A DNA stretch of 64,000 nucleotides, from contig JACRTY010000037.1 of the NCBI GenBank assembly GCA_014305025.1, positions 1 through 64,000 on the forward strand, written 5' to 3'. The DNA comes from Candidatus Nyctobacter psychrophilus. Its GTDB lineage: Bacteria > Vulcanimicrobiota > Vulcanimicrobiia > Vulcanimicrobiales > Vulcanimicrobiaceae. The position numbers and the translations under genes are program-made. This document shows positions 9,387-18,222 of the stretch, piece after piece. Below the pieces are notes generated by a model. It was not told the DNA's origin. It was given only the letters and a program-made list of their open reading frames with translations, and ran no database searches. Position 1 is the stretch's first letter; the number at the start of each line of letters is the position of its first letter.

Positions 9387-10442
9387 CTAACCTGCGGAGC
9401 GCGGCGGCAGCGTGGGGAGTTTCGAGCGCTCGAGGCGGCGACCGAGCGCGCGCTCGATCTGCGCGAAGTATTTTTCCTCGTCGCTCGCGACGAAGGTGAT
9501 CGCGTCGCCGACCGCTTGTGCGCGCGCCGTGCGGCCGACGCGGTGGACGTAGTCGTTAGCGACCATCGGCACGTCGTAGTTGATCACGTGGCCCAGGGCG
9601 GCGACGTCGATGCCACGAGCGGCGATATCGGTCGCGACGAGGACGCGGTATTTGCCGCGCTTGAAATCGTCGAGCGCACGGGTGCGCTGCGCTTGTGAGC
9701 GGTCACCGTGGATGCGCTCCGCGACGATGCCGCGTTTTCCCAGCGCAGCGGCGAGCCGGTTCGCTCGCGCCTTGGTACGCGTGAACGCAAGGGCGCTATA
9801 GATGGTATTGTCCTTGAGCAACGCGACGAGCAGGTCGGTCTTGCGCTGTTGGTCGATCGTATAGGTCGTCTGTGTAATGCCGTGCGCGGGGGCACCCTTG
9901 GGAGCCAAGCCGATTCGCTCGGGGGAGCGTAACAGTTCGGCGACGAGCGCCGAGATCGCCGGCGGTAGCGTCGCGGAGAAAAACAGGGTCTGGCGTTTCT
10001 TCGGCAACCGGCGGAGCACGCGGCGGACAGCGGGGAGGAAGCCCATGTCGAGCATGCGATCCGCCTCATCGAGGACGAGCAACGAGATTCCGTCGAGCGA
10101 CGCCGTCCCTTGCGCGAGATGATCCAGCAGCCGGCCGGGCGTCGCGACGATGATATCGGTGCCGCGCCGGAAGGCCGCGACTTGACCGGCGAATCCGACG
10201 CCGCCGTAGATTGCCGCCGTGCGAACCTTGGTGTGCTTCGCGAGAGCGGTAAGGTGCTCCGCAATTTGCGCCACGAGCTCGCGTGTCGGGGCGAGGACGA
10301 GCGCGCGCGTCTTCCCGCGCGGAAGATCGGACAGCGCGGCGATCAACGGTAAGCCGAAGGCGGCCGATTTGCCGCTGCCGGTCGGGGCACTGGCGAGGAC
10401 GTCGCGGCCGGCGAGCGCCGGCGGAATAGCGGCGGCCTGCAC
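9387..10442 (-). CDS. DEAD-box ATP-dependent RNA helicase, RhlE-like
   Basis: The protein shows the DEAD-box motifs in order: APTGSGKS (motif I, 19-26), APTREL (51-56), TPGR (101-104), DEAD (125-128), SAT (156-158) and HRVGRTAR near the C-terminus. It should unwind short RNA duplexes in ribosome assembly or RNA turnover. The GTG at 10442 is the only canonical start, but it lies inside conserved sequence. In-frame codons up to about 10523 encode a normal Q-motif region (SLGLRPELLRAVAELGF, then PTPVQ) without any ATG, GTG or TTG after the upstream stop at 10569-10571. The true start is probably an ATC near 10521-10523, or the N-terminus is disrupted. The basic tail typical of long RhlE proteins is absent. 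Confidence 0.85.
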   Translation of the reverse strand: MQAAAIPPALAGRDVLASAPTGSGKSAAFGLPLIAALSDLPRGKTRALVLAPTRELVAQIAEHLTALAKHTKVRTAAIYGGVGFAGQVAAFRRGTDIIVATPGRLLDHLAQGTASLDGISLLVLDEADRMLDMGFLPAVRRVLRRLPKKRQTLFFSATLPPAISALVAELLRSPERIGLAPKGAPAHGITQTTYTIDQQRKTDLLVALLKDNTIYSALAFTRTKARANRLAAALGKRGIVAERIHGDRSQAQRTRALDDFKRGKYRVLVATDIAARGIDVAALGHVINYDVPMVANDYVHRVGRTARAQAVGDAITFVASDEEKYFAQIERALGRRLERSKLPTLPPRSAG

Positions 10443-10641
10443 CGGGGTCGGCTCCGTGAAGCCGAGTTCGGCTACGGCGCGGAGTAACTCGGGACGAAGC
10501 CCAAGCGAAAGGAACGATACGATGGTCGTGATGCTTTCAAGTGGCGCAATGCGATCGGACTCGAAAGATCACGCGGAGGTTCTTCCATGATTGCACGAAC
10601 CGCCACCGCGCGTCAAACACCTAGGCCGCGGCACGGCGGTC

Positions 10642-12276
10642 TTACTCGTCGCGGCTTGACTGCAGTGGCGCCAAAAGCGGCGCAATGGGTGCGCTCGTTT
10701 CCACGCTTGGCATAAAGGTCGGTGCGTGACGGGCATGCGAGGCATGTTCGTAAGCAGCGCCTAGGTTGAGGAGCCGCTGTTCCGTCCAAGCTCTCCCGAT
10801 GAACGAGATGCCGACCGGCAATCCGCTCACGTAGCCCATCGGTACCGTGAGGTGGGGGTAACCGGCGACCGCGGGAAGCGAAGAAACAGAACCCAAGTCA
10901 TTATCTCCGTCCACCACGTCGGTGCGCCATGCGGCCCCGTAACTGGGCGCGATCAGGGCGTCGAGATTGTCGGCGACGATGAGCTTATCGATACCCTCGG
11001 TTCTCGCGAGGCGCAGCGATATCTGGTGCGCCTTTATGTATGTCGGATCGTCCAAACCCTTGGTGGCGTCGGCTTTCTCAAATTGATCCTGACCGAAGAG
11101 GCTCAACTCGCGCGAATGTGCACGATTGAAGGCAATGACATCGCTGAGCGTGCGGGTCTTTACGTCGGGCGGAGTCGAAGCGAGGTAGGCATTCAGGTCC
11201 ACTTTCAGCTCGCTCAGCAGCACGGTTTGTTCCGCATCCCCCAATCGAGAATCTGGCTTAAACGTCTTTAACTCGACGATGTGGGCGCCGTTCGCCTTCA
11301 GAAGAGCTACAGCGCGTTCAAAGACCGCATCGACCGGGGGAGAGTAGCCGGTCGCGAACCTCAAGACGCCAAGGCGCTTTCCTTGGAGCGACGCGCTGCT
11401 GAGTTGGGTGACGTAGTCGCGTTTGTATGTGTCGGCGTTCTTGGTTGCTGCATCCCTCGGGTCCGTGCCCGCCATGACGTTCAAGAGCGCCGCCACATCG
11501 GCGACGGTGCGGCCCATGGGACCTGCCGTGTCTTGACTGTGTGAGATCGGAACAATGTACGTGCGCGAAACGAGACCCACGGTCGGCTTTAGACCGACGA
11601 GGCCATTCATGGCTGCGGGGCAGGTCACCGACCCATCCGTTTCCGTGCCGATTCCAGCCGCCGCCAGACTCGCCGCGATCGCCGCGCCCGTCCCCGAAGA
11701 GGAACCGCAGGCGTTGCGGTCCAGAGCGTACGGATTCTTCACCAAGCCGCCGACCGCGGACCAACCGCTGATGGAGTGGGACGAGCGGATATTCGCCCAC
11801 TCGGAGAGATTGGTTTTGCCGAGTATGACGGCACCCGCGTTCCGTAGCCGCTGTACCACGGGTGCATTACGGTGCGTGACATTAGCGAGGAGGGCTTCCG
11901 ATCCCGCGGTTGTGGCGGTACCATCGGCGGATTCGATGTTGTCTTTGATAAGAACCGGAATGCCGTCGAGCGGACCGCGCACCTTACCGGCCCTTCGGTT
12001 TGCGTCGGCTTCGCGAGCCTCATCCATGGCGCGCGGGTTCAGAGCGATGACGCTGCTCAGGCTGACACCACTCGAGTCGATCGACTTGATGCGCGCAAGA
12101 TACGCGGTTGTCAGATCCTCCGCCGTCACGCTTCCGCTGGCCAGATCGGCCTGAAGCGCAGCGATAGATTTCTCGTTGACGTCATAACTCACGGACGGCG
12201 ACCCTTTCGGTACCGCACCAGCAGCAGTGACAAGAACCATTGAAACGACGAGCGCGGTGGTGGAAAACTGAAGCAT
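10642..12276 (-). CDS. Secreted amidase (amidase signature family)
   Basis: This 544-residue hydrolase has the Ser-cisSer-Lys triad: K111 in PVLIKDNIE, the GSSSGTGAA stretch (191-199) and the nucleophile S216 in TDGSVTCPA. The ATG at 12276 is chosen because it gives a clean signal peptide (MLQFSTTALVVSMVLVTAAG). An upstream in-frame start at 12408 would add a charged leader with no family support. Similar proteins are often called glutamyl-tRNA amidotransferase A-like or peptide amidases, but an exported form is not GatA; the real gatA is at 49227-50714. The substrate is unknown, probably an amide or peptide outside the cytoplasm. Confidence 0.88.
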   Translation of the reverse strand: MLQFSTTALVVSMVLVTAAGAVPKGSPSVSYDVNEKSIAALQADLASGSVTAEDLTTAYLARIKSIDSSGVSLSSVIALNPRAMDEAREADANRRAGKVRGPLDGIPVLIKDNIESADGTATTAGSEALLANVTHRNAPVVQRLRNAGAVILGKTNLSEWANIRSSHSISGWSAVGGLVKNPYALDRNACGSSSGTGAAIAASLAAAGIGTETDGSVTCPAAMNGLVGLKPTVGLVSRTYIVPISHSQDTAGPMGRTVADVAALLNVMAGTDPRDAATKNADTYKRDYVTQLSSASLQGKRLGVLRFATGYSPPVDAVFERAVALLKANGAHIVELKTFKPDSRLGDAEQTVLLSELKVDLNAYLASTPPDVKTRTLSDVIAFNRAHSRELSLFGQDQFEKADATKGLDDPTYIKAHQISLRLARTEGIDKLIVADNLDALIAPSYGAAWRTDVVDGDNDLGSVSSLPAVAGYPHLTVPMGYVSGLPVGISFIGRAWTEQRLLNLGAAYEHASHARHAPTFMPSVETSAPIAPLLAPLQSSRDE

Positions 12277-12444
12277 GAATTTCGTCGCAATTCCCCTGTT
12301 ACGTGCTGATTCGCATGACGAGCGCGCCGACACACCGTCGCGCCAGCCGCGGCGGATGTCGCAGTCCACGTCGTCGTGTTTCCCAACAGTTCTTCTGCAG
12401 TGGGACAATATCTTTGGAGGTTCGGCGCGACCATATTAGTCCGC

Positions 12445-14394
12445 TCAATGCGATACGTGCGCCCTCAACCAGTCGGACATCGTGCGATAGTAGGCGGCGA
12501 GACGCACGGGATCCGACGGCGTGTGGTGCGCCGTCGGGATCGCGACCAGACGGGCGCGCACGTGGCGATCGCGCAGCGCGTGGAAGTACTCCCACGATTC
12601 GCTGAACGGAACTTGTTCGTCGGCGAGTCCGGTGATGATCAAGGTGGGGGTGCGCACGGCAGCGACATACGTTATCGGGGAGCCGTCGCGGTAAAGGGGC
12701 GCGGCGTCGGGATTGACCGGCGTTCCGCCAAGCGAATCGCGCGTCCACGAAAGATTTCCCGTACCGGACAGGTCGTACGCTTGGCGCCAGTCGACCGCAC
12801 CGTCGGCGACGATCGCGCAACGCCAGCGCGCGTCGTGGCCGATGATCCACGCCGTCATGAAACCGCCGTACGAATGGCCGCCGATCGCTTCGCGCTGCGG
12901 GTCGATGGGATAACGGCGTTCGACTTGCGCTAATCCGGCGAGCACGTCGCGCGCCGGGCCGACCCCGGGATCGCGATACACGCCGTGCTCGTGGGCGTTG
13001 CCGAGATCGTTGCTGCCGCGATAGTTCGGAAAGAATGAGTAATAGCCGTCGGCCGCGGCCATGATGCCGGCGTCGTAGCCGCCGCCGTATTCCTCGCCGA
13101 AACCGAGTCCAGATGCTTCGCCTTCCGGACCGCCGTGGCTCCACAGCAGCAACGGGTACTTCACGCCCGCGCGTTCGTGCGGTGGATGGATGACGACGCC
13201 TTCGGAGCGTTCGCCGTCCGATGCCGTCCAGGCGATGGGCTCGGCACGACCGTAATCGTAGCGGCGCAGCGCGGCGTTTTCGTGCGTGATGGAGCGCGGC
13301 GTGGCGCCCGGCTTGGCGACGACGTAAAGTTCGGGCGGCACGCCGTAGGCGCTGGCGACGAAAGCGATCCGCAGGCGCGGGTCGGCGTCGACGCCTTCGA
13401 CGTTGAGTCGTCCGACGTTCACGCGTTGCGGCGCGCCCGCTGAAGGAACGAGCACGATCGTGCTGAGCAAACGATCTTGCGCGAGCGCGACGAGGGTGTT
13501 GCCGGCCCAGCGGATGCCGGCTACGTCGCGGTCGACGTTTTGCGTGCGATCGGTTTCCGTGCCGTCCGGCGAGACGACGATTGCATCGTTGACGCTGACC
13601 GGGCCGGGACCATGCGGGCGCACGTACGCGTACGTCTTGCTGCCCGCCGCGAACTGCGGATAGTACACGTAGTGCCGCACGGGGCCCAGTTGGCGGACCG
13701 TGCCGCTCGCGACGTCGACCGCGGCGACGCTGGTTTGGTCCGTGGCAGCGGTTGCCGTATCGGCGTCGCGGTTAAAGAGAATCGTACGGCCGTCGGGTGA
13801 CCACGACGGATCGCTTGGGCTACCGGCGAACGGCGCTGCGGCTTCGAAGAAGCTCCACGAACCGTGCGTCAACCGGCGCGCCGTACCGCCGCTGCTCGCG
13901 ACCAACCACAGATGTGATGGCACGGGTGGTTTATCGATCAGAAAACCATCGTCGCCGACGTCGAAGAGGTCGTCGTGGCGTTTGGCCGCGGCGGCATTGG
14001 GCTCGTCTTCGGGCGTGTCGTAGGCGAAACGTGCGCCGTCGGGGCTCCACGCGTAATGTTCGACCCCGTTCTTCGCGTGCGTGACGGTCCGTTTGGCACC
14101 GCTGACGAGTCGCACGACGACGATTTGATCTTCGTCGTGCTTGAGCGAGTGTTTGAGATACGCGAGCCGCGTGCCGTCGGGTGACCAGCGCGGGGAAGCG
14201 ACGAACGGCCCGCGATCGACGACGGTGCGCGAGCGCCCGTCGCTGCCGATCACGACGATCGCCGAGACGTTACGGTCGTGCTGATAGTCGCGCGTCGTGC
14301 GGACGTAGGCAATGCGCGTGCCGCTCGGAGCGAGGCGAGGATCGGAGAGGTTGACGAAAGCGCGAAGCGCCGCAAGCGTAATCGGATCGGCCAT
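12445..14394 (-). CDS. S9 family peptidase (prolyl oligopeptidase / acylaminoacyl type)
   Basis: The 649-residue protein has an N-terminal beta-propeller with TolB-like repeats (SPRWSPDGTRLAYL, AWSPDGARFAYD, PSWSPDGRTILF) and a C-terminal alpha/beta hydrolase. The triad is S508 in GGHSYGGFM, D592 in GLADEQVP and H623/H624 in IPTAHHTP. No signal peptide is visible, so it is probably cytoplasmic and cleaves short peptides from the N-terminus. It is transcribed in the same direction as the amidase downstream and the acetyltransferase upstream, with gaps of 168 and 42 bases, so cotranscription is uncertain. Confidence 0.92.
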   Translation of the reverse strand: MADPITLAALRAFVNLSDPRLAPSGTRIAYVRTTRDYQHDRNVSAIVVIGSDGRSRTVVDRGPFVASPRWSPDGTRLAYLKHSLKHDEDQIVVVRLVSGAKRTVTHAKNGVEHYAWSPDGARFAYDTPEDEPNAAAAKRHDDLFDVGDDGFLIDKPPVPSHLWLVASSGGTARRLTHGSWSFFEAAAPFAGSPSDPSWSPDGRTILFNRDADTATAATDQTSVAAVDVASGTVRQLGPVRHYVYYPQFAAGSKTYAYVRPHGPGPVSVNDAIVVSPDGTETDRTQNVDRDVAGIRWAGNTLVALAQDRLLSTIVLVPSAGAPQRVNVGRLNVEGVDADPRLRIAFVASAYGVPPELYVVAKPGATPRSITHENAALRRYDYGRAEPIAWTASDGERSEGVVIHPPHERAGVKYPLLLWSHGGPEGEASGLGFGEEYGGGYDAGIMAAADGYYSFFPNYRGSNDLGNAHEHGVYRDPGVGPARDVLAGLAQVERRYPIDPQREAIGGHSYGGFMTAWIIGHDARWRCAIVADGAVDWRQAYDLSGTGNLSWTRDSLGGTPVNPDAAPLYRDGSPITYVAAVRTPTLIITGLADEQVPFSESWEYFHALRDRHVRARLVAIPTAHHTPSDPVRLAAYYRTMSDWLRAHVSH

Positions 14395-14436
14395 CGAGCC
14401 GCTTTACCGCCACCTCTTTACGCAACCTTCCGCCGC

Positions 14437-15006
14437 TCATGCGCGGCTCTGCGCGCCGGGAACGCGCGACGCCAGTGCCGCAAGCGGCGTCGGCTCCGCA
14501 GGATGGGGTTGCGGTGCGGCGAGTGGACGTTGCCACCACGCGACGTCCCACCAGCGGCCCTGCTTGTAACCGACGTTGCGATAGATGCCCACCGGCTCGA
14601 AGCCGAGCGCCCGGTGCAAAGCGACGCTTGCCTCGTTGGGAAGCGTGGTGCCCGCGAAGGCGTTGTAATACCCTTGCTCGGTGAGGATCGCGAAGAGGGC
14701 GGTATAGAGCGTTCGTCCGACGCCGCCGCGCCGTGCCGTTGCGGCAACGTAGAGTGCGACGTCAACCGACCACCGATAGGCCGAGCGAGCGCGATGCTCG
14801 CTTGCGTACGCGTAGCCGAGCACCAGGTCGGACTCGGCTACCAGCCACGGCAGCCGGGGGCACGTCATTTTTATACGCGTTCGCATCTGTGATTCCGTCG
14901 GCGCAATTTCCTCGAACGAGATGTGCGTCGCCTCGACGATCGGCGCATAGATGGCGGCGATCGGCCCGGCGTCGCCCGCGGTCGCCGAGCGAACGGCGAA
15001 CGTCAT
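14437..15006 (-). CDS. GNAT family N-acetyltransferase (phosphinothricin acetyltransferase-like)
   Basis: This 189-residue protein follows the Pat/Bar type of GNAT fold. It has AIYAPIVEATHISFEEI at the N-terminus, VDVALYVAATARRGGVGRTLYTAL (the acetyl-CoA binding beta4-alpha3, with R-R-G-G-V-G), NEASVALHRALGFEPVG and the C-terminal GYKQGRWWDVAWWQRPL. Such enzymes acetylate free amino groups of small amino-acid-like compounds. The physiological substrate cannot be told from sequence. The start codon sits one base from the end of the upstream secreted-protein gene, so the two are probably cotranscribed. Confidence 0.88.
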   Translation of the reverse strand: MTFAVRSATAGDAGPIAAIYAPIVEATHISFEEIAPTESQMRTRIKMTCPRLPWLVAESDLVLGYAYASEHRARSAYRWSVDVALYVAATARRGGVGRTLYTALFAILTEQGYYNAFAGTTLPNEASVALHRALGFEPVGIYRNVGYKQGRWWDVAWWQRPLAAPQPHPAEPTPLAALASRVPGAQSRA

Positions 15007-15007
15007 G

Positions 15008-15973
15008 TCAGAGGAGGTGCGAGAATTCGAGCGGAGCGATCGCTTGGGGGAAGTCGTACTGCACGAAATCGTACTCCAAACCCGAGACGTAGCGATCGAA
15101 GCCGAAGCGTAAGGTGTCGTCGGTCTTGATTTGCTGAACGTACGGTCGGCCGTCGAGCTCGGTGTAGGTCACCGTCCAGCGGGCGTCATCGTAGGGCTTA
15201 CCTTGGAAGAGGCCGTCGACGTCGAGCTTCACCGTTGCGTAGTCGCTCGTATCGACCCACAGATCGCGCAAGCGGTACAGGCGTGGTTGGCGCAGCGGCG
15301 TCAGCACGAGATGGTAGGCATTGACCGCGCGTACCTGCTCGGTGCCGGCAAGCGCGATCGTGTAGTCCCGCGCGACGGCTTCCACGCGTGCGATCTCGCG
15401 CAGCGGCGCGTCGGTCGGGCTGCCGGGCGCAGCGGGTTCCGGCGTCGGTTGCGGGGGGAGGGTTGGCTCGGCGGCGATGTTGCGCGGCGAGGGGGTTGGG
15501 GCATCGAGTGAAACGCCGCCGACGAGTCGCGCTTGTGGATCGCGCCGCAGCAGGCCGAACGACGCATCGGGGTCGACCAGCGGGTCGAGCACCGGAAAAG
15601 CGTCGGCATTGGGATTGGTTTCGAGCGTGTCCGCTCGGGCAGCGCCCAAATGCGTGCGCAGATGAATCGCAAATGCGGTGCCGCGCAACCGTTCTTGTTC
15701 GTCGTGCGCCACGATGATGCGGTGCAACGAGAGCGCGCGGTCTGCGGAACGGTAGGCGGCATGCCACCAGTTATCGTGCGTCTTGTTGCGCCACGTATAA
15801 CGCTCGAGCAATCCGTATTCGACGAACGGGACGGACTGGCGCGCGCGCCAGGCGTCTTTGGCGCGCGCGAAAATTGCATCGGCGGTCGGGGGAGCAGATG
15901 CTTGTACGCGCGCACCGAGCCCCGACGCCAGTGCAAGCGCCGCAAGCACCGAAAGACCGACACGGCGCCGCAT
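15008..15973 (-). CDS. Secreted protein of unknown function
   Basis: This 321-residue protein has a clear signal peptide (MRRRVGLSVLAALALASGLG, then ARVQASA). A Pro-rich linker follows around residues 155-190 (TPSPRNIAAEP and further PTPEP repeats). The C-terminal half is beta-rich (residues 215-315: YHLVLTPLRQPRLYRLRDLW, VKLDVDGLFQGKPY). The C-terminal half recalls the lipid- or ligand-carrier fold of LolA-like proteins, but no diagnostic motif is present and I would not name it. It lies 1 base from the acetyltransferase start. I do not recognise the family. Confidence 0.7.
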   Translation of the reverse strand: MRRRVGLSVLAALALASGLGARVQASAPPTADAIFARAKDAWRARQSVPFVEYGLLERYTWRNKTHDNWWHAAYRSADRALSLHRIIVAHDEQERLRGTAFAIHLRTHLGAARADTLETNPNADAFPVLDPLVDPDASFGLLRRDPQARLVGGVSLDAPTPSPRNIAAEPTLPPQPTPEPAAPGSPTDAPLREIARVEAVARDYTIALAGTEQVRAVNAYHLVLTPLRQPRLYRLRDLWVDTSDYATVKLDVDGLFQGKPYDDARWTVTYTELDGRPYVQQIKTDDTLRFGFDRYVSGLEYDFVQYDFPQAIAPLEFSHLL

Positions 15974-16103
15974 GGTCCCGGTAACGTACTGTGGAGACCG
16001 GGGCGTTCCCGCTTGCTTACCCCGACGCTGCCCAAGTGTGAGCGCTCGGCCCGCGATATCCCCGGATAAGGGGCGCGGACTTCAAACCCCGTAAGGCCGT
16101 ATC

Positions 16104-16925
16104 ATGCACGATCGCGTTCGCTCTTTTGCGCGACTCCACGAGCGCGGCAATCCGCTGGTTCTGGCAAACGTTTGGGACGCGGCGAGCGCGCGCATCTTCG
16201 AGGCCGAAGGGTTTGCGGCGCTCGCCACGTCGAGCGCCGCAATGGCCTATGCGCTCGGGTATCCCGACGGTGAACGAATGGACCTCGATGAGATGATTGC
16301 GGCGATCGGGCGCATCACGCGCACCGTCCGGAGTCTCGTTACGGCCGACGTCGAAGCGGGTTACGGCGCCGACACCACCGCTCTCGCCCGCGTCATGGAG
16401 CGCGTCACCGATGCCGGCGCGGTCGGCGTGAACGTGGAGGACTGGGACGTCCGGGCGGGCGCACCGTTTCCGCTCGACGTGGCACAAGGCAGGATCGCGG
16501 CGATCAAGGCACACGCCGGTGATTCGTTGTTCGTCAACGCGCGCAGCGACCTGTACTTGCAGGATGTGGGCGATCCGGCAACACGCTTTGCAGCCACCGT
16601 CGAGCGACTGCGCGCATTTGTGGCGGCCGGTGCCGATGGCGTTTTCGTGCCAGGAGTAAGCGACGCGGGGACCATTGGTGCATTGGTCGATGCGGTCGAA
16701 CCGGCACCGCTCAACGTTCTGGCCGGGCCGACGACGCCTCCGGTTTCCGAACTGGCTGCGCTCGGCGTCGGTCGAGTGAGCGTCGGAGCCGCGCCGATGC
16801 GCCGCATCTTGGGTGAGACGCGGGCGATTGCACGCGAGCTGCGCGAGCAAGGGACGTTCACGTTCATGCGCGACCGACGAGCCATCCCGTACGCCGAACT
16901 CAACGCCCTCTTCGACCGCCACTGA
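16104..16925 (+). CDS. Isocitrate lyase / PEP mutase family protein
   Basis: The 273-residue protein is a small member of the ICL/PEPM TIM-barrel family. It has LVLANVWDAASARIFEAEGF at the start, the metal-binding segment TADVEAGYG (about residues 80-88), VGVNVEDWD and LFVNARSDLYL. These are typical of the family that includes phosphonomutases, carboxyphosphonoenolpyruvate mutase and oxaloacetate hydrolase-like enzymes. The length and the absence of the KKCGH loop argue against true isocitrate lyase. It is probably a C-C or C-P bond lyase on a 2-oxo or carboxylate substrate, not further resolved. A K+ channel gene follows on the same strand 38 bases on. Confidence 0.85.
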   Translation: MHDRVRSFARLHERGNPLVLANVWDAASARIFEAEGFAALATSSAAMAYALGYPDGERMDLDEMIAAIGRITRTVRSLVTADVEAGYGADTTALARVMERVTDAGAVGVNVEDWDVRAGAPFPLDVAQGRIAAIKAHAGDSLFVNARSDLYLQDVGDPATRFAATVERLRAFVAAGADGVFVPGVSDAGTIGALVDAVEPAPLNVLAGPTTPPVSELAALGVGRVSVGAAPMRRILGETRAIARELREQGTFTFMRDRRAIPYAELNALFDRH

Positions 16926-16963
16926 AACCGCCGCGCGTGACCGCGCCTTACGAAACTGCGTAG

Positions 16964-18091
16964 ATGGTCGCTCATAACGTTCTTCGCATCGCTGAATTCC
17001 TCGTCGGTACGTTTACCATCGTGTCGGTGCTCAGCGACGTTTTCCAGTCGGTGATCGTCCCGCGTGCGGTGGGACGGCGCTATCGCATCAGCGCCAACAT
17101 CTCGCGAGCATCGTGGCAGTTCTGGCGCTGGTACGCGTTGCGAATCGATGATACCGAACGTCGCGAAGACTTTCTGGGCATGTATGCGCCGCTCATCATG
17201 GTGGTTTTCCTGGTCGTTTGGGTTGCAGGGCTGGTCTTCGGATACGGTCTGCTGTTCCATGCGCTCGCCGACGAATTGCGCCCACGCCCCGGCTTGGGAG
17301 CGGCAATGTATTTCGCGGGAACGTCGCTGCTGACGATCGGCTACGGCGACTACGTTCCGATGACCGGAGCCGCACGCTTTCTGGCATTGGCCGCGGGAGC
17401 GTCCGGGTTTGGGACCGTCGCGGTCGTGACCGCGTTCTTGTTCTCCGTGTTCGGCGCATTCTCGCGCCGCGAAGTCTTCGTCATAACGTTCGGAACGCGC
17501 GCCGGCGCACCGCCCTCGGGCTTAACGTTGTTGGAAACGCATGCAGCCCTCGGCATACGGGCCGACCTGCCGCAGGTGTTCGGCGAAGGTCAGCGCTGGG
17601 CTGCCGACATGCTCGACAGTCACCTGGCGTACCCCATTCTTGCCTACTTTCGGTCATCGCACGATTATGAGTCCTGGGTTGGGGCGCTTGGCGCATTGCT
17701 CGACGCATCGACGCTCGTGTTGACCGTCGTTCGGGATGGCTCGTTCGGACAGGCTCGGCTGATGAACGACATGGGGCGCCATCTCGCGCACGATCTCGTG
17801 CGCTATTTTGGGCTGAACGTATACGACGCCGTCGGGGTCGAGCGTTCAGAATTCGATGCAGCGCGAACGCGGTTGTGTGAGGCCGGCTACGACGTTGTCG
17901 ACGATGATGGTGCATGGGAGGCGTTCGCCGCGTTACGCCGCTTCTACGCCGTGCCGCTCGATGCGATGGCGCGCTACTGGCGCATTCCGCCCGCGCAGTG
18001 GGTGGGAGACCGTTCGCTTCTGCCGACGCATCACGGTAACGAAGAAGTGCCGCGCGTGCTGCGCGAGGAGTTGACGCGGCCGCCGGGCTGA
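16964..18091 (+). CDS. Potassium channel family protein
   Basis: The 375-residue protein has an N-terminal hydrophobic segment (8-30), a second at about 74-100, the selectivity filter TIGYGD (124-129) and a following helix (135-165). This is the two-helix pore module of bacterial K+ channels. The remaining 200 residues are soluble. They do not show the GxGxxG dinucleotide-binding motif of RCK/TrkA-N domains, so the gating input is unknown. Its 3' end is overlapped antisense by the in-frame continuation of the interrupted MFS gene. Confidence 0.87.
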   Translation: MVAHNVLRIAEFLVGTFTIVSVLSDVFQSVIVPRAVGRRYRISANISRASWQFWRWYALRIDDTERREDFLGMYAPLIMVVFLVVWVAGLVFGYGLLFHALADELRPRPGLGAAMYFAGTSLLTIGYGDYVPMTGAARFLALAAGASGFGTVAVVTAFLFSVFGAFSRREVFVITFGTRAGAPPSGLTLLETHAALGIRADLPQVFGEGQRWAADMLDSHLAYPILAYFRSSHDYESWVGALGALLDASTLVLTVVRDGSFGQARLMNDMGRHLAHDLVRYFGLNVYDAVGVERSEFDAARTRLCEAGYDVVDDDGAWEAFAALRRFYAVPLDAMARYWRIPPAQWVGDRSLLPTHHGNEEVPRVLREELTRPPG

Positions 18092-18222
18092 GGTGTGTCG
18101 GCGCTTAGCGGCGTAACCGCGCGCCCGGTGCGCTCGCGTAGGGGTATGAGCCAGATGGCGGCGAGTCCGGACAGGGCCGCGCCGATCGCGATCGTCTCGG
18201 GGACGCCCACATGCGCACCCAG

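Noticed and set aside
12299-13144. A 281-codon minus-strand frame
   Set aside because: It lies inside the S9 peptidase in another frame and is almost only Arg/Pro/Ala; no start or family.
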